Shown here piece by piece: positions 40,383-48,679 of a stretch of 58,594 nucleotides of DNA. Each line of letters starts with the position of its first letter. Position 1 is the first letter of the stretch. Origin of the DNA: a virus. Location: positions 1 through 58,594 of the IMG/VR virus record IMGVR_UViG_3300025520_000140, one strand, 5' to 3'. Position numbers and translations under genes: made by a program. The notes under the pieces were generated by a model. It made no database searches. It was not told where the DNA came from and worked only from the letters and a program-made list of their open reading frames with translations.

Positions 40383-40847
40383 TTATTTGTCTGCGCCCAT
40401 AATGCCGCGCAGCTTCTCGATGACTTTTTGCTTGCGTTTGCCGATAGCCTGATGGGAGATGCCGATTTCGGCGGCGTATTCCCGCTCAGTGCGGTCGTTG
40501 TAGAAAAGCGCGTTGATAAGTGACCGTTCGTCCGATTCCAGATCGTCAAGGGCGACCGCCAGTTGTTCAAGCAGCAGCTTGTCTGCCACGAATTCAGCTA
40601 AATCCACCGGATCGGTGATTTCATAGCCGTCGTCTGAGAATTTGTCTATTGAGAGGTCACCGCCATCGCGGAGTTTGGGGCATAACTTGCAATCTTTGGT
40701 GCAGCGAACCCCCTTCTCGTCGCGACACCGCTTGGCACGTTCTTTCCTCTTGTGCTCCGCCCATGCCGGACGCTTGTAAGCGCGGTATACTTCTTCTGTA
40801 ACGGGGATTTGCTCGCCGTCGATTTTGATAAAGCGTTGGTTTTCCAT
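40383..40847 (-). CDS. sigma-70-like regulator, 154 aa
   Basis: Middle cysteine cluster (RCRDEKGVRCTKDCKLCPKLRD), followed by a C-terminal sigma region 4-type HTH (LDDLESDERSLINALFYNDRTEREYAAEIGISHQAIGKRKQKVIEKLRGIM). Likely an early transcription regulator or sigma-like factor of the phage. A long structured leader (40878-40980) lies immediately upstream on the same strand, and AAAGGAGTCGAAC precedes the ATG. Confidence 0.82.
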   Translation of the reverse strand: MENQRFIKIDGEQIPVTEEVYRAYKRPAWAEHKRKERAKRCRDEKGVRCTKDCKLCPKLRDGGDLSIDKFSDDGYEITDPVDLAEFVADKLLLEQLAVALDDLESDERSLINALFYNDRTEREYAAEIGISHQAIGKRKQKVIEKLRGIMGADK

Positions 40848-40877
40848 GTTCGACTCCTTTGCTTGTCAGGAATCCCT

Positions 40878-40980
40878 GAATCCGCCGGAGTCGCTGAATC
40901 CGCCACAAGACAGAAATAGACGACAGCGTGAACGCCCTTTCGGGTCGCCCGCACTGTCGTCAAAGCAATCTGGCGGATTC
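40878..40980 (-). other. nested hairpin leader upstream of the sigma-like gene
   Basis: Outer arms GAATCCGCC (40896-40904, with a second copy at 40878-40886) and GGCGGATTC (40972-40980). Inside them is GACGACAG (40919-40926) against CTGTCGTC (40954-40961), enclosing CCC-GAAA-GGG on the minus strand. The two alternative left copies could permit switching between two outer pairings. It ends about 30 bases before the start codon at 40847, so it would be in the leader of that mRNA. A leader ORF in this stretch is also open; I cannot tell whether it is translated. Confidence 0.55.
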
Positions 40981-41028
40981 GGGTTTATTTGATTATGGGT
41001 TGCGTGTTGCGCGAATATTGGCGCACTC

Positions 41029-41208
41029 TTAAGAAGCGATAATGTAAACTTCTTCAGCTGCGCCGTTCCCTGAATCAAAACGAATCTTCAGTCCGTTTGT
41101 GGGGATCTCAATCATCGTGATTTTCTTGCCGTCCTTGATATAAAGGGTGCGTGTGCGCGCATCGACCATTCCGATGAGTTTCCCTTTTTGGGTTCTGACC
41201 TCGCTCAT
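41029..41208 (-). CDS. 59-aa conserved-looking early protein
   Basis: Reads from the ATG at 41206-41208 to TAA at 41029-41031, with AAAGGAGG at the right distance upstream. The protein begins MSEVRTQKGKLIGMVDARTR, continues with TLYIKDGKKITMIEIPTNGL, and ends KIRFDSGNGAAEEVYIIAS. The pattern of short alternating beta strands suggests a small DNA- or protein-binding barrel. It is the first leftward gene beside the divergent control region, a position typical of an early gene. A frame in a different register overlaps it and is a shadow. Confidence 0.75.
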   Translation of the reverse strand: MSEVRTQKGKLIGMVDARTRTLYIKDGKKITMIEIPTNGLKIRFDSGNGAAEEVYIIAS

Positions 41209-41267
41209 GAAGGTTGTCCTCCTTTCTCTTAATCCTATTTTTGTTGCTTAACGTGTCTTTACAACTC

Positions 41268-41280
41268 TTAATGCTATTAA
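41268..41280. promoter_or_regulatory. candidate operator upstream of the rightward promoter
   Basis: TTAAT-GCT-ATTAA, a 5-base-arm palindrome ending 3 bases before the -35 box at 41284. It shares the TTAAT core with the 41328-41351 repeat. Confidence 0.45.
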
Positions 41281-41283
41281 ATC

Positions 41284-41312
41284 TTGACAAACTCCATATT
41301 ATGGTGTAAAAT
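41284..41312 (+). promoter_or_regulatory. strong sigma-A-type promoter of the defence island
   Basis: TTGACA (41284-41289), 17-base spacer, TAAAAT (41307-41312). It faces right, into the 297-aa gene at 41489, leaving an mRNA leader of about 170 bases. Confidence 0.8.
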
Positions 41313-41327
41313 GTTTTAAAGTTTGCC

Positions 41328-41351
41328 TTAACGCTTGTAGATGAGCATTAA
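41328..41351. promoter_or_regulatory. candidate operator downstream of the rightward promoter
   Basis: Inverted repeat TTAACGCT (41328-41335) and AGCATTAA (41344-41351) with an 8-base spacer and one mismatch, 16 bases past the -10 box. Likely a repressor site controlling the defence transcript. Confidence 0.5.
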
Positions 41352-41488
41352 CGTTGTTTGACCGTCGTCTGTATTAATGGTACAACGGCTTGTCCTTAGA
41401 AGCAGGAGCGCGAATGGGGGTCTTTTGCAGGGCGAAGGTGACTTTTTGGTGACTTTTTATAGCAACTCAAATTGGGAGGAAGGAAGGC

Positions 41489-42382
41489 ATGCGCTTCTGT
41501 GATTTTTTAAATAAGCTTTACGACCGTTTTCCTTGCTCCAATCAAGGTCAGTTCGCACTCGAAATCTTCTCTGCGCTTTGCGGTGAAACGAACCCTGTTA
41601 AAGCTAATAGACCCAATGACTTTGCATTTAGCAGTTGCTTGCCCTCTGGCTTGAGTGGCAGTGACCAAACAAGCAGAAAACGACTCTACGGTAATAACAG
41701 CAGATACAAGGGCTTGACAAACCCGGTAAAGACGCACATTCTAGCGAATGCCAGCAAAGCCACATTTGTTGCCTATTGCGAAGCCTTTATATCGGTGGAG
41801 GCATTAAAAGGATTATGTGACGATTTCGGCGTTTCCGCAGATGTGGGCAGGGCACTGGTTTTCGAAGGCCTCTTTGCGCAGTTCTTGGAATTTGCTAAAT
41901 CCGGTAGGGATAGTGCCCCCGATACCTTTGTCGCCGACTTCGTGACTGAGCGTCTGATGAACCCACCCGAGAAGACCGCCGAAAAAGAAAAAGCAGATTC
42001 CGCGCCAGTGCCCCTTTGCGCCGGAGATGACTTCCGCTTGGTAAGGCAAAACCCATCGAGACCACACAAAGCCGCTTTTTACGGTATGCTGACCCATCAC
42101 TGGGTAATCAAGAACAGCGGCGAGGCTGTTTGGGACGGGCGGTATATGGATTTTGTCAATGTCGGGGAAACGCCGCTGAAGCTGAGGCCGGAGGGCACTT
42201 GCATTGAAATAGAAAAAACCCCGCCGGGCAGCGAGGTTACAATAACTATCAATGTTGAAGCACGACACATTGAAGGAACACACGAGATTGTATTAGATAT
42301 GAAAGACAGCGAAGGGCGCCTCTGCTTCCCCGACAAAAGAGCAGAACTGCGCTTGCAGGTGACTGTGGGGTGGACAAAATGA
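41489..42382 (+). CDS. unrecognised protein with C-terminal NBR1-like Ig domain, 297 aa
   Basis: The N-terminal part (residues 1-155) is helical. A segment SRKRLYGNNSRYKGLTNPVK...KATFVAYCEAFISVEALKGLCDDFGV recalls small N-terminal domains attached to bacterial conflict-system proteins; this is tentative. Residues 185-297 resemble the NBR1 central Ig fold: HHWVIKNSGEAVW, then PPGSEVTITINVEARHIEGTHEIVLDMKDSEGRLCFPD, a Trp/Asn-Gly pattern with a PG-E-V-I strand. No catalytic motif is visible. It starts with GGAGGAAGG upstream, is first after the defence promoter, and overlaps the start region of the HTH gene. Role unknown; adaptor or sensor is an inference. Confidence 0.65.
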   Translation: MRFCDFLNKLYDRFPCSNQGQFALEIFSALCGETNPVKANRPNDFAFSSCLPSGLSGSDQTSRKRLYGNNSRYKGLTNPVKTHILANASKATFVAYCEAFISVEALKGLCDDFGVSADVGRALVFEGLFAQFLEFAKSGRDSAPDTFVADFVTERLMNPPEKTAEKEKADSAPVPLCAGDDFRLVRQNPSRPHKAAFYGMLTHHWVIKNSGEAVWDGRYMDFVNVGETPLKLRPEGTCIEIEKTPPGSEVTITINVEARHIEGTHEIVLDMKDSEGRLCFPDKRAELRLQVTVGWTK

Positions 42383-42417
42383 AATCTGAATCCAAGTCAA
42401 AAAACGGAGGTTTAAGA

Positions 42418-42639
42418 ATGCCGAGGCATGATATTGAAAAATGGGCTTCGATGAATGAATTATTGGAATACCTCGATGTGAGCCGCGAAGCGGTTCTGCG
42501 GTGGATTGCCCATCGAAATATGCCCGCGCACAAGGTCGGGCGGCTATGGAAGTTCAAATTTTCTGAAGTAGATGAATGGATTCGTTCTGGCGGAGCGGAC
42601 GATCGCGACGACCAAAAAGATACGCAAACGGAGGAATAA
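42418..42639 (+). CDS. excisionase-like HTH DNA-binding protein, 73 aa
   Basis: MerR/excisionase-type winged [57 protein letters not shown] chose the ATG at 42418 because ACGGAGG precedes it; ATG 42379 also exists, overlapping the previous stop. Such genes often accompany type I restriction genes in the Bacillota, possibly controlling hsdM. Excisionase function for the prophage is an alternative. hsdM begins 4 bases after its stop. Confidence 0.8.
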   Translation: MPRHDIEKWASMNELLEYLDVSREAVLRWIAHRNMPAHKVGRLWKFKFSEVDEWIRSGGADDRDDQKDTQTEE

Positions 42640-42643
42640 GACA

Positions 42644-44233
42644 ATGGGGAGAGCTAAGAAAGAAGTAAAAGAACAGCCTGTCGAGCAGGTGCTTTGGGCA
42701 TCTGCCGATAAGCTGCGTAAAAATATGGATGCCGCGGAGTATAAGCACGTTGTCCTTGGGCTTATCTTCCTTAAATACATATCAGATAACTTCTATGAGT
42801 TGTATCACAAACTTGAGTCTGGCGAAGGCGATTATGCCGGAGCCGACCCGAACGACCCATATGAGTACCGAGCGGAGAATGTCTTTTATGTGCCGCCACA
42901 GGCTCGCTGGGACTACCTGCAAGGCCGGGCAAAACTTGCTACCATCGGAAAAGACGTAGACGATGCTATGGATGCGATTGAAAAGGACAACCCGTCCCTT
43001 AAGGGGGTATTGCCAAAAGAATATGCTAAAGAAAAACTGGACAAGCAGTCGCTTGGCGGGTTAATTGACATCATCAGCACCATTGCACTCGGTGACAGTG
43101 TTTCGCGCTCCAATGACGTACTTGGTAGGGTTTATGAATACTTCCTCGGTCAATTTGCCCTAGCTGAGGGTAAGAAGGGCGGACAGTTCTATACGCCGCG
43201 ATGCGTTGTTCAACTGCTCGTTGAGATGCTCGAGCCGTACGAAGGCCGAGTATTTGATCCATGTTGCGGTTCAGGCGGTATGTTTGTACAAAGCGAGAAA
43301 TTTATCGAAGCTCATGCTGACCGTTATAATGGCAAGGCAAAGGAAATCGATAAGCTGTTTGAGAGCGTTGTGTCTGTTTATGGGCAGGAAAGCAACCAGA
43401 CCACTTGGCGGCTGTGTAAGATGAATCTTGCTATGCGCGGTATCGACAGCTCCAACGTGAAATGGAACAACGAAGGTTCCTTTCTTAATGATGCGCATCC
43501 CGATCTCAAGGCTGACTTCGTCATCGCCAATCCGCCGTTTAACGACAGCGACTGGTCCGGTGAACTGCTCCGTACGGACGGACGTTGGCAATACAGTAAA
43601 GAAACCCCGCCACCTGCAGGCAACGCTAACTATGCTTGGATTCAGCACTTTATCTATCACTTAAATCCGAAAGGTACGGCGGGCTTTGTGCTTGCAAAAG
43701 GCTCTCTCTCCTCAAAGACGAACGGCGAGGACAAAATCCGCAAGGCGCTGATTGATGCAGGGCTTGTAGACTGCATTGTGAATTTACCAACAAAATTGTT
43801 CCTCAATACGCAGATACCAGCTTGCCTGTGGTTTCTTTCACGTGCTAAGGAAAATGATCCGAACCACCCGCGACGTGATAAGATTCTATTCATTGACGCT
43901 CGGAATATGGGGACACTCATCAGCCGTAAAACTCGTGAGCTTACTGCTGAGGACATCAAGATGATTGCTGCGACCTATCACAACTGGAAAACAGGCAAAG
44001 ATTACGAGGATATGCCGGGTTTCTGCAAGTCTGCGCTTGTATCTGAAGTCTCCACACTTGATTATATTCTCACGCCAGGGCGGTACATTGGTTTACCCGA
44101 TGATGAAGATGATTTTAACTTTGAAGAGCGTGTCAAAACGCTGACGTCTGAGCTAAATGCGCAGATGGAGGAAAGCGCAAAGTTGGACGTAAGAATAAAG
44201 GAAAACCTGGTAAAAGTGGGGATTGAGCTATGA
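42644..44233 (+). CDS. hsdM: type I restriction-modification methyltransferase subunit HsdM
   Basis: N6-adenine methyltransferase subunit (529 aa). The N-terminal helical HsdM domain ([37 protein letters not shown]) is followed by the catalytic domain: motif [14 protein letters not shown], motif [15 protein letters not shown], and the [16 protein letters not shown] signature. It acts as M2S1 with HsdS. GGAGG precedes the ATG at 42644. It overlaps hsdS by 4 bases. Confidence 0.97.
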   Translation: MGRAKKEVKEQPVEQVLWASADKLRKNMDAAEYKHVVLGLIFLKYISDNFYELYHKLESGEGDYAGADPNDPYEYRAENVFYVPPQARWDYLQGRAKLATIGKDVDDAMDAIEKDNPSLKGVLPKEYAKEKLDKQSLGGLIDIISTIALGDSVSRSNDVLGRVYEYFLGQFALAEGKKGGQFYTPRCVVQLLVEMLEPYEGRVFDPCCGSGGMFVQSEKFIEAHADRYNGKAKEIDKLFESVVSVYGQESNQTTWRLCKMNLAMRGIDSSNVKWNNEGSFLNDAHPDLKADFVIANPPFNDSDWSGELLRTDGRWQYSKETPPPAGNANYAWIQHFIYHLNPKGTAGFVLAKGSLSSKTNGEDKIRKALIDAGLVDCIVNLPTKLFLNTQIPACLWFLSRAKENDPNHPRRDKILFIDARNMGTLISRKTRELTAEDIKMIAATYHNWKTGKDYEDMPGFCKSALVSEVSTLDYILTPGRYIGLPDDEDDFNFEERVKTLTSELNAQMEESAKLDVRIKENLVKVGIEL

Positions 44234-45390
44234 CGGAGTGGAGAGAGTGTAAGCTTAGGGAATTAGCAGACTTTAATCCTGATAGTTTAGCTGCTAATAA
44301 TAAACTGCAATTTATTAGTTATTTAGATACAGGTAGTATAACAAAAGGCAAAATTAATACTGTACAGCATTTAAATTTGTCTGTTGATAAAGTTCCAAGC
44401 AGAGCGAAAAGAATTGTTAATAAAAATGATATTGTTTACTCAACAGTAAGACCAAATCAAGAACACTATGGAATTATTAAAAATCCAGTTGATAATATGA
44501 TAGTCTCAACTGGTTTTACAGTAATACGCTCAAAAGAAGATAAATGTTATAGTGATTTTCTGTATTATTTTTTAACATTACCAGAAAACACAGGGTATTT
44601 ATCAAATGTTGCAGAAGATTCAACAACAGCATATCCGTCTATAACACCGAATGTCATTATGGATATGGATATTTTCCTCCCCCCCCTTCCCGAGCAAGAA
44701 GCCATAGCGGAGGTTTTATCCTCCCTCGACGACAAAATCGACCTGCTAATGAGGCAGAATACTACGCTTGAAACCTTAGCGCAAACCTACTTCCGGCAGT
44801 GGTTTGTGGAAGGTGCGAACGAGGATTGGGAAGAAAAGGGGCTTGATGAGATCGCTGATTTCCTAAATGGATTGCCACTTCAAAAATATCCGTACAAATA
44901 TGGCGAGCCGGTATACGCTATCAAAATTAAAGAGCTTAACAGCGGATATAGCGACAATTCCGACATATGCTCAGCAGACGTGCCAGAAAAGTATATTGTC
45001 AATCCTGGTGATATTGTGTTTTCGTGGTCGGGTAGTCTGGTGGTTGACATATGGAAGTACGGGAAAGGGGCATTAAATCAACACCTGTTCAAGGTGACAT
45101 CCGACAAGTATCCGAAGTGGTTTTACTACTACTGGATTAAGTATCACCTGCCAGAGTTTCGGATTATTGCTGAATCAAAGGCGACAACGATGGGGCATAT
45201 ACAGCGCGGTCATCTCACCGCTGCAAAAGTCCTCGTTCCGAGTGACTGCGAACTAACGGTAATGGATAAAACGATGCAACCACTAATTGAAAAAATAGAA
45301 CAAAATAACGCACAAATCCTGACCCTACAAAAACTCCGCGACACGCTGCTGCCTAAACTAATCAGCGGTGAAGTTCGCGTTAAACAATAA
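44230..45390 (+). CDS. hsdS: type I restriction-modification specificity subunit HsdS
   Basis: Two target-recognition domains separated by a helical spacer ([42 protein letters not shown]) with a matching C-terminal helix ([34 protein letters not shown]). TRD1 (44250-44680) is strikingly AT-rich compared with the second half and with hsdM and hsdR, and its codon choice (AAT, TTA, ATA) differs from its neighbours. This points to a domain exchange from an AT-rich source. Target unknown. Confidence 0.95.
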   Translation: MTEWRECKLRELADFNPDSLAANNKLQFISYLDTGSITKGKINTVQHLNLSVDKVPSRAKRIVNKNDIVYSTVRPNQEHYGIIKNPVDNMIVSTGFTVIRSKEDKCYSDFLYYFLTLPENTGYLSNVAEDSTTAYPSITPNVIMDMDIFLPPLPEQEAIAEVLSSLDDKIDLLMRQNTTLETLAQTYFRQWFVEGANEDWEEKGLDEIADFLNGLPLQKYPYKYGEPVYAIKIKELNSGYSDNSDICSADVPEKYIVNPGDIVFSWSGSLVVDIWKYGKGALNQHLFKVTSDKYPKWFYYYWIKYHLPEFRIIAESKATTMGHIQRGHLTAAKVLVPSDCELTVMDKTMQPLIEKIEQNNAQILTLQKLRDTLLPKLISGEVRVKQ

Positions 45391-45404
45391 GGAGGTGCCC
45401 GTCA

Positions 45405-45521
45405 ATGCCTAAACTGTGTGAATCCGCAGTAGAAGAAATGGTTATCGAGGAACTGCAAAACCTAGGCTACATCTACATAGCAGGTGTTGACCTTGCGCCC
45501 GATGCACTTAATCCCGAATGA
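45405..45521 (+). pseudogene. hsdR: detached N-terminus of HsdR ending in an in-frame TGA
   Basis: An ATG at 45405 with GGAGGTGCCCGTCA upstream opens MPKLCESAVEEMVIEELQNLG, the canonical HsdR beginning. It ends at a TGA at 45519-45521, in the same frame as the downstream 1026-aa frame. Family sequences read DxxPERxSYEDVLL here, so the TGA stands where an arginine codon (CGA) is expected. A single substitution would explain it. Readthrough or sequencing error cannot be ruled out. Confidence 0.75.
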
Positions 45522-45545
45522 AAAAGCTACGGGGATGTTCTGCTT

Positions 45546-48500
45546 ATGAGGAGACTTCAGGGGGCACTTTCCAAGCTAAATCCGACCATACCCGCTGATG
45601 CTATTCAGGGCGCGATTCGTAAATTATCAAGGATAGCCACCTCGAATATGCTCGCTGACAACGAGGAGTTCCACCGTATGCTCGTTGATGGCATACCTGT
45701 GGAATACCGTAAAGGCGCAGACATTAAGGGTGACTATGTCCATGTGGTTGACTTTGAGAACCCGCTGAACAACGAGTTCCTCGTAGTTAACCAGTATACC
45801 ATCGTTCAAAACAATAACAACAAACGCCCCGACGTGCTGCTGTTCGTCAACGGCATTCCGCTTGTAATATTCGAACTGAAAAACCCCGCCGATGAGAACG
45901 CCACCTGCCACAAGGCGTTTGACCAGTTACAGGCGTACAAGCTGGCGATACCGGGGCTTTTCACCTACAACGAAATCTGCGTCATCTCCGATGGCTTAGA
46001 GGCAAAGGCGGGGTCGCTGACCGCGTCTTATTCCCGTTTCAGCGCGTGGAAGACGAAGGATGGCATCAAAGAAGCAGCCAAGTTTGATGACGAACTATCG
46101 ACGCTGATACATGGGCTTTGTGCTCCAACGACGCTTATTGATTACATACAAAGTTTCATAACCTACGAAAAGACTCATACCGAGGATAAAGAAACCAAAA
46201 TCGTTAAGGTGGAGACAGTCAAAAAAATAGCGGCTTATCATCAGTATTACGCTGTGAACAAGGCAGTGGAACAGACTATCCGTGCCAGTGGGGTAACTAC
46301 ATCCTCTCTAATGTTTCGTGAAGACCCTGAAAAGTACGGACTTCCGGCCGCTAAAGACCAGCCGAGGGGAGACCGTAAGGCGGGCGTGGTATGGCACACA
46401 CAGGGTGCTGGCAAGTCGCTTTCGATGGTGTTCTATGCGGGCAAAATCGTGAGAAAGCTAAACAATCCAACTATTCTTGTCATAAACGATCGCAATGATC
46501 TCGACGACCAGTTATTCGATACATTCGCCGGCAACAGCGATCTCCTGCGCCAGCCGCCGCAACAAGCGGATTCTTGCGAGGAACTGAAAACTATGCTGAA
46601 AGTTGCATCCGGCGGCATCGTGTTTACCACCATACAGAAGTTCATTCCCGATAACAATGCCTCGGTCTATGAACTGCTGTCTTCCCGTAACAATATCGTG
46701 GTTATTGCAGATGAAGCGCACCGTACTCAGTACGGCTTCAACGCTAGGCTCCGCGACATCAAAGAGAACGGTGAGGTTGTCGGTCAGCGAATTGCTTACG
46801 GCTTTGCCAAATATATCCGCGACGCACTACCGAACGCGACGTTTATTGGCTTTACTGGTACACCTGTCGAAAAGCAGGACGCGAACACCCCTGCCGTTTT
46901 CGGCAACTATATCGACATCTACGACATCGCTCAAGCGGTGGAAGATAACGTGACCGTCCGCATATTCTACGAAAGTCGCCTCGCAAAAGTGAACCTCACC
47001 GAAGAAGGGAAGCATCTTGTGGAGCAGTTTGACGCGGAACTGGACGAGGTGGGGGAAACCGACGAAGCAACTGCTGCCAAGATAAAATGGGCAAAGCTGG
47101 AAGCCATCGTTGGTAACGAAGACAGGATTCGAATCCTCGCCAATGACATCGTTACCCACTTTGAGGAGCGGCAGAAGGTATTCGAGGGGAAAGCTCTCAT
47201 TGTCGCGATGAGTCGCCGAATTGCTGTCTCCTTATATGATGCGATAATTAAGCTGCGCCCCGAATGGCACAGTGACGACTTGGATAAAGGCGTTATAAAA
47301 GTCGTGATGACTTCGAGCAGTTCGGACGGTGCGGCGATTCAAAAGCACCATACAACAAAAGCACAACGGAAAGCCCTCGCCCTTCGGCTGAAGGACGAGA
47401 ATGACCCGTTGAAAATAGTCATTGTCCGCGATATGTGGCTCACAGGTTTTGATGCTCCGTGTCTGAACACAATGTACATTGACAAACCGATGAAAGACCA
47501 CAACCTTATGCAGGCCATCGCCCGTGTCAATCGTGTTTTCAAAGACAAGCCCGGCGGTTTGATAGTTGACTACATCGGTATAGCCACGAATCTAAAAAAG
47601 GCTCTTGGCTTCTACGCTGAAAGCGGGGGCAAAGGCGTCCCCGCTGAAACACACCAGAAAGCTGTTGAGATCATGCTTGAAAAACTGCAGGTCGTGCGTG
47701 GCATCCTTCACGGCTTCGATTACTCAGCATTTTTCTCCGGCGCTGTTAAGGATAAGCTGTCGCTTATCCTACAAACAGAGGACTTCATTCTCGGTGTAGA
47801 CGACGGTAAAAACCGTTATGTCCGAGAGGTGTCGCTACTCGGGCAGGCATACGCTCTTGCGAAGCCCGACCCAAAGACTTTTGAACATGCGGAGGAGATA
47901 GCGTTTTTCCAAGCGGTCAAGGCTCGGCTGACAAAGTTTGAGACCGGCGGCACCGGCAGGGACGATAGTTACGATTCGGTCATACGCAACATAGTAAACT
48001 CCGCCATCGCCTCTGACCAAGTGGTGGATATCTTTAGTGCAGCTGGGCTTGAAAAGCCGGAACTCTCCATTCTTTCGGAGGAATTCCTGAAAGAAATTGA
48101 GGGGATGAAGTACAAGAACGTCGCCATTGAACTGCTGAAGAAGCTGCTTTCCGATGAGATAAAACTACGCTCCAAGCATAACCTGGCCAAATCAAAGTCG
48201 CTGATGGAGATGCTTGACGGGGCGATAAAACGATATCAGAACAATCTGCTGACCACGGCAGAGATTATCGAGGAACTCATCCGCATAGCCCGTGAAATCA
48301 ATGCTGCAGACAAGCGCGGTCAGGATATGGGGCTTTCGGAGGACGAGCTCGCGTTCTATGACGCTCTCGAAACGAACGACAGCGCGGTGAAGGTTTTGGG
48401 TGACGACCAGTTGCGGGCAATCGCACGGGAGATAGCAGACAAGGTCAGAAAAAATGCGACCATCGACTTTGCTATCAAGGAAACAGCCCGCGCCCGGATT

Positions 48501-48626
48501 ATGGTTATCGTTCGGAGGATACTTAACAAGTACGGCTATCCTCCGGATAAACAGCCTGCTGCCATAGATCTTGTTATGAAGCAGGCGGAAAATCTGGCAG
48601 ATATCTGGACTGCAGAGTTGAAATAG
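45546..48626 (+). CDS. hsdR: type I restriction endonuclease subunit HsdR, 1026 aa, missing its N-terminus
   Basis: Restriction and translocation subunit. The PD-(D/E)xK nuclease is present (KRPDVLLFVNGIPLVIFELKNP) and the SF2 motor has VVWHTQGAGKSLSMVFYAG (Walker A), VIADEAHRTQYG (Walker B) and GFTGTP. The C-terminal helical domain is present. The frame begins at an ATG at 45546 in the same register as the 38 codons upstream of the TGA at 45519, so about 47 family residues are lost if translation restarts here (a GGGGA about 10 bases upstream is a weak site). The protein may still be partly functional or may have been silenced. Confidence 0.9.
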   Translation: MRRLQGALSKLNPTIPADAIQGAIRKLSRIATSNMLADNEEFHRMLVDGIPVEYRKGADIKGDYVHVVDFENPLNNEFLVVNQYTIVQNNNNKRPDVLLFVNGIPLVIFELKNPADENATCHKAFDQLQAYKLAIPGLFTYNEICVISDGLEAKAGSLTASYSRFSAWKTKDGIKEAAKFDDELSTLIHGLCAPTTLIDYIQSFITYEKTHTEDKETKIVKVETVKKIAAYHQYYAVNKAVEQTIRASGVTTSSLMFREDPEKYGLPAAKDQPRGDRKAGVVWHTQGAGKSLSMVFYAGKIVRKLNNPTILVINDRNDLDDQLFDTFAGNSDLLRQPPQQADSCEELKTMLKVASGGIVFTTIQKFIPDNNASVYELLSSRNNIVVIADEAHRTQYGFNARLRDIKENGEVVGQRIAYGFAKYIRDALPNATFIGFTGTPVEKQDANTPAVFGNYIDIYDIAQAVEDNVTVRIFYESRLAKVNLTEEGKHLVEQFDAELDEVGETDEATAAKIKWAKLEAIVGNEDRIRILANDIVTHFEERQKVFEGKALIVAMSRRIAVSLYDAIIKLRPEWHSDDLDKGVIKVVMTSSSSDGAAIQKHHTTKAQRKALALRLKDENDPLKIVIVRDMWLTGFDAPCLNTMYIDKPMKDHNLMQAIARVNRVFKDKPGGLIVDYIGIATNLKKALGFYAESGGKGVPAETHQKAVEIMLEKLQVVRGILHGFDYSAFFSGAVKDKLSLILQTEDFILGVDDGKNRYVREVSLLGQAYALAKPDPKTFEHAEEIAFFQAVKARLTKFETGGTGRDDSYDSVIRNIVNSAIASDQVVDIFSAAGLEKPELSILSEEFLKEIEGMKYKNVAIELLKKLLSDEIKLRSKHNLAKSKSLMEMLDGAIKRYQNNLLTTAEIIEELIRIAREINAADKRGQDMGLSEDELAFYDALETNDSAVKVLGDDQLRAIAREIADKVRKNATIDFAIKETARARIMVIVRRILNKYGYPPDKQPAAIDLVMKQAENLADIWTAELK

Positions 48627-48679
48627 AAAAGGCGGCAATCGCGTAGAAGTAAACAGCTTATGGGGGAGGGAGAAGGCAA

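Larger units (their letters stand above)
41209..41488. promoter_or_regulatory. divergent control region between left and right arms
   Basis: This 280-base gap has no gene. It separates all leftward phage genes from all rightward defence genes. Its left end carries the ribosome-binding site of the 59-aa gene. It contains repeated TTAACG/TTAATG-type half sites (41248, 41268-41280, 41328-41351), a strong rightward promoter (41284-41312), and a tandem GGTGACTTTTT repeat (41437-41447 and 41448-41458). It probably hosts repressor control of both directions. Confidence 0.7.

Noticed and set aside
41108-41290. 60-codon frame at the divergent region
   Set aside because: It is in a different register from the 59-aa gene, lacks a ribosome-binding site at its start and has a low-complexity sequence.
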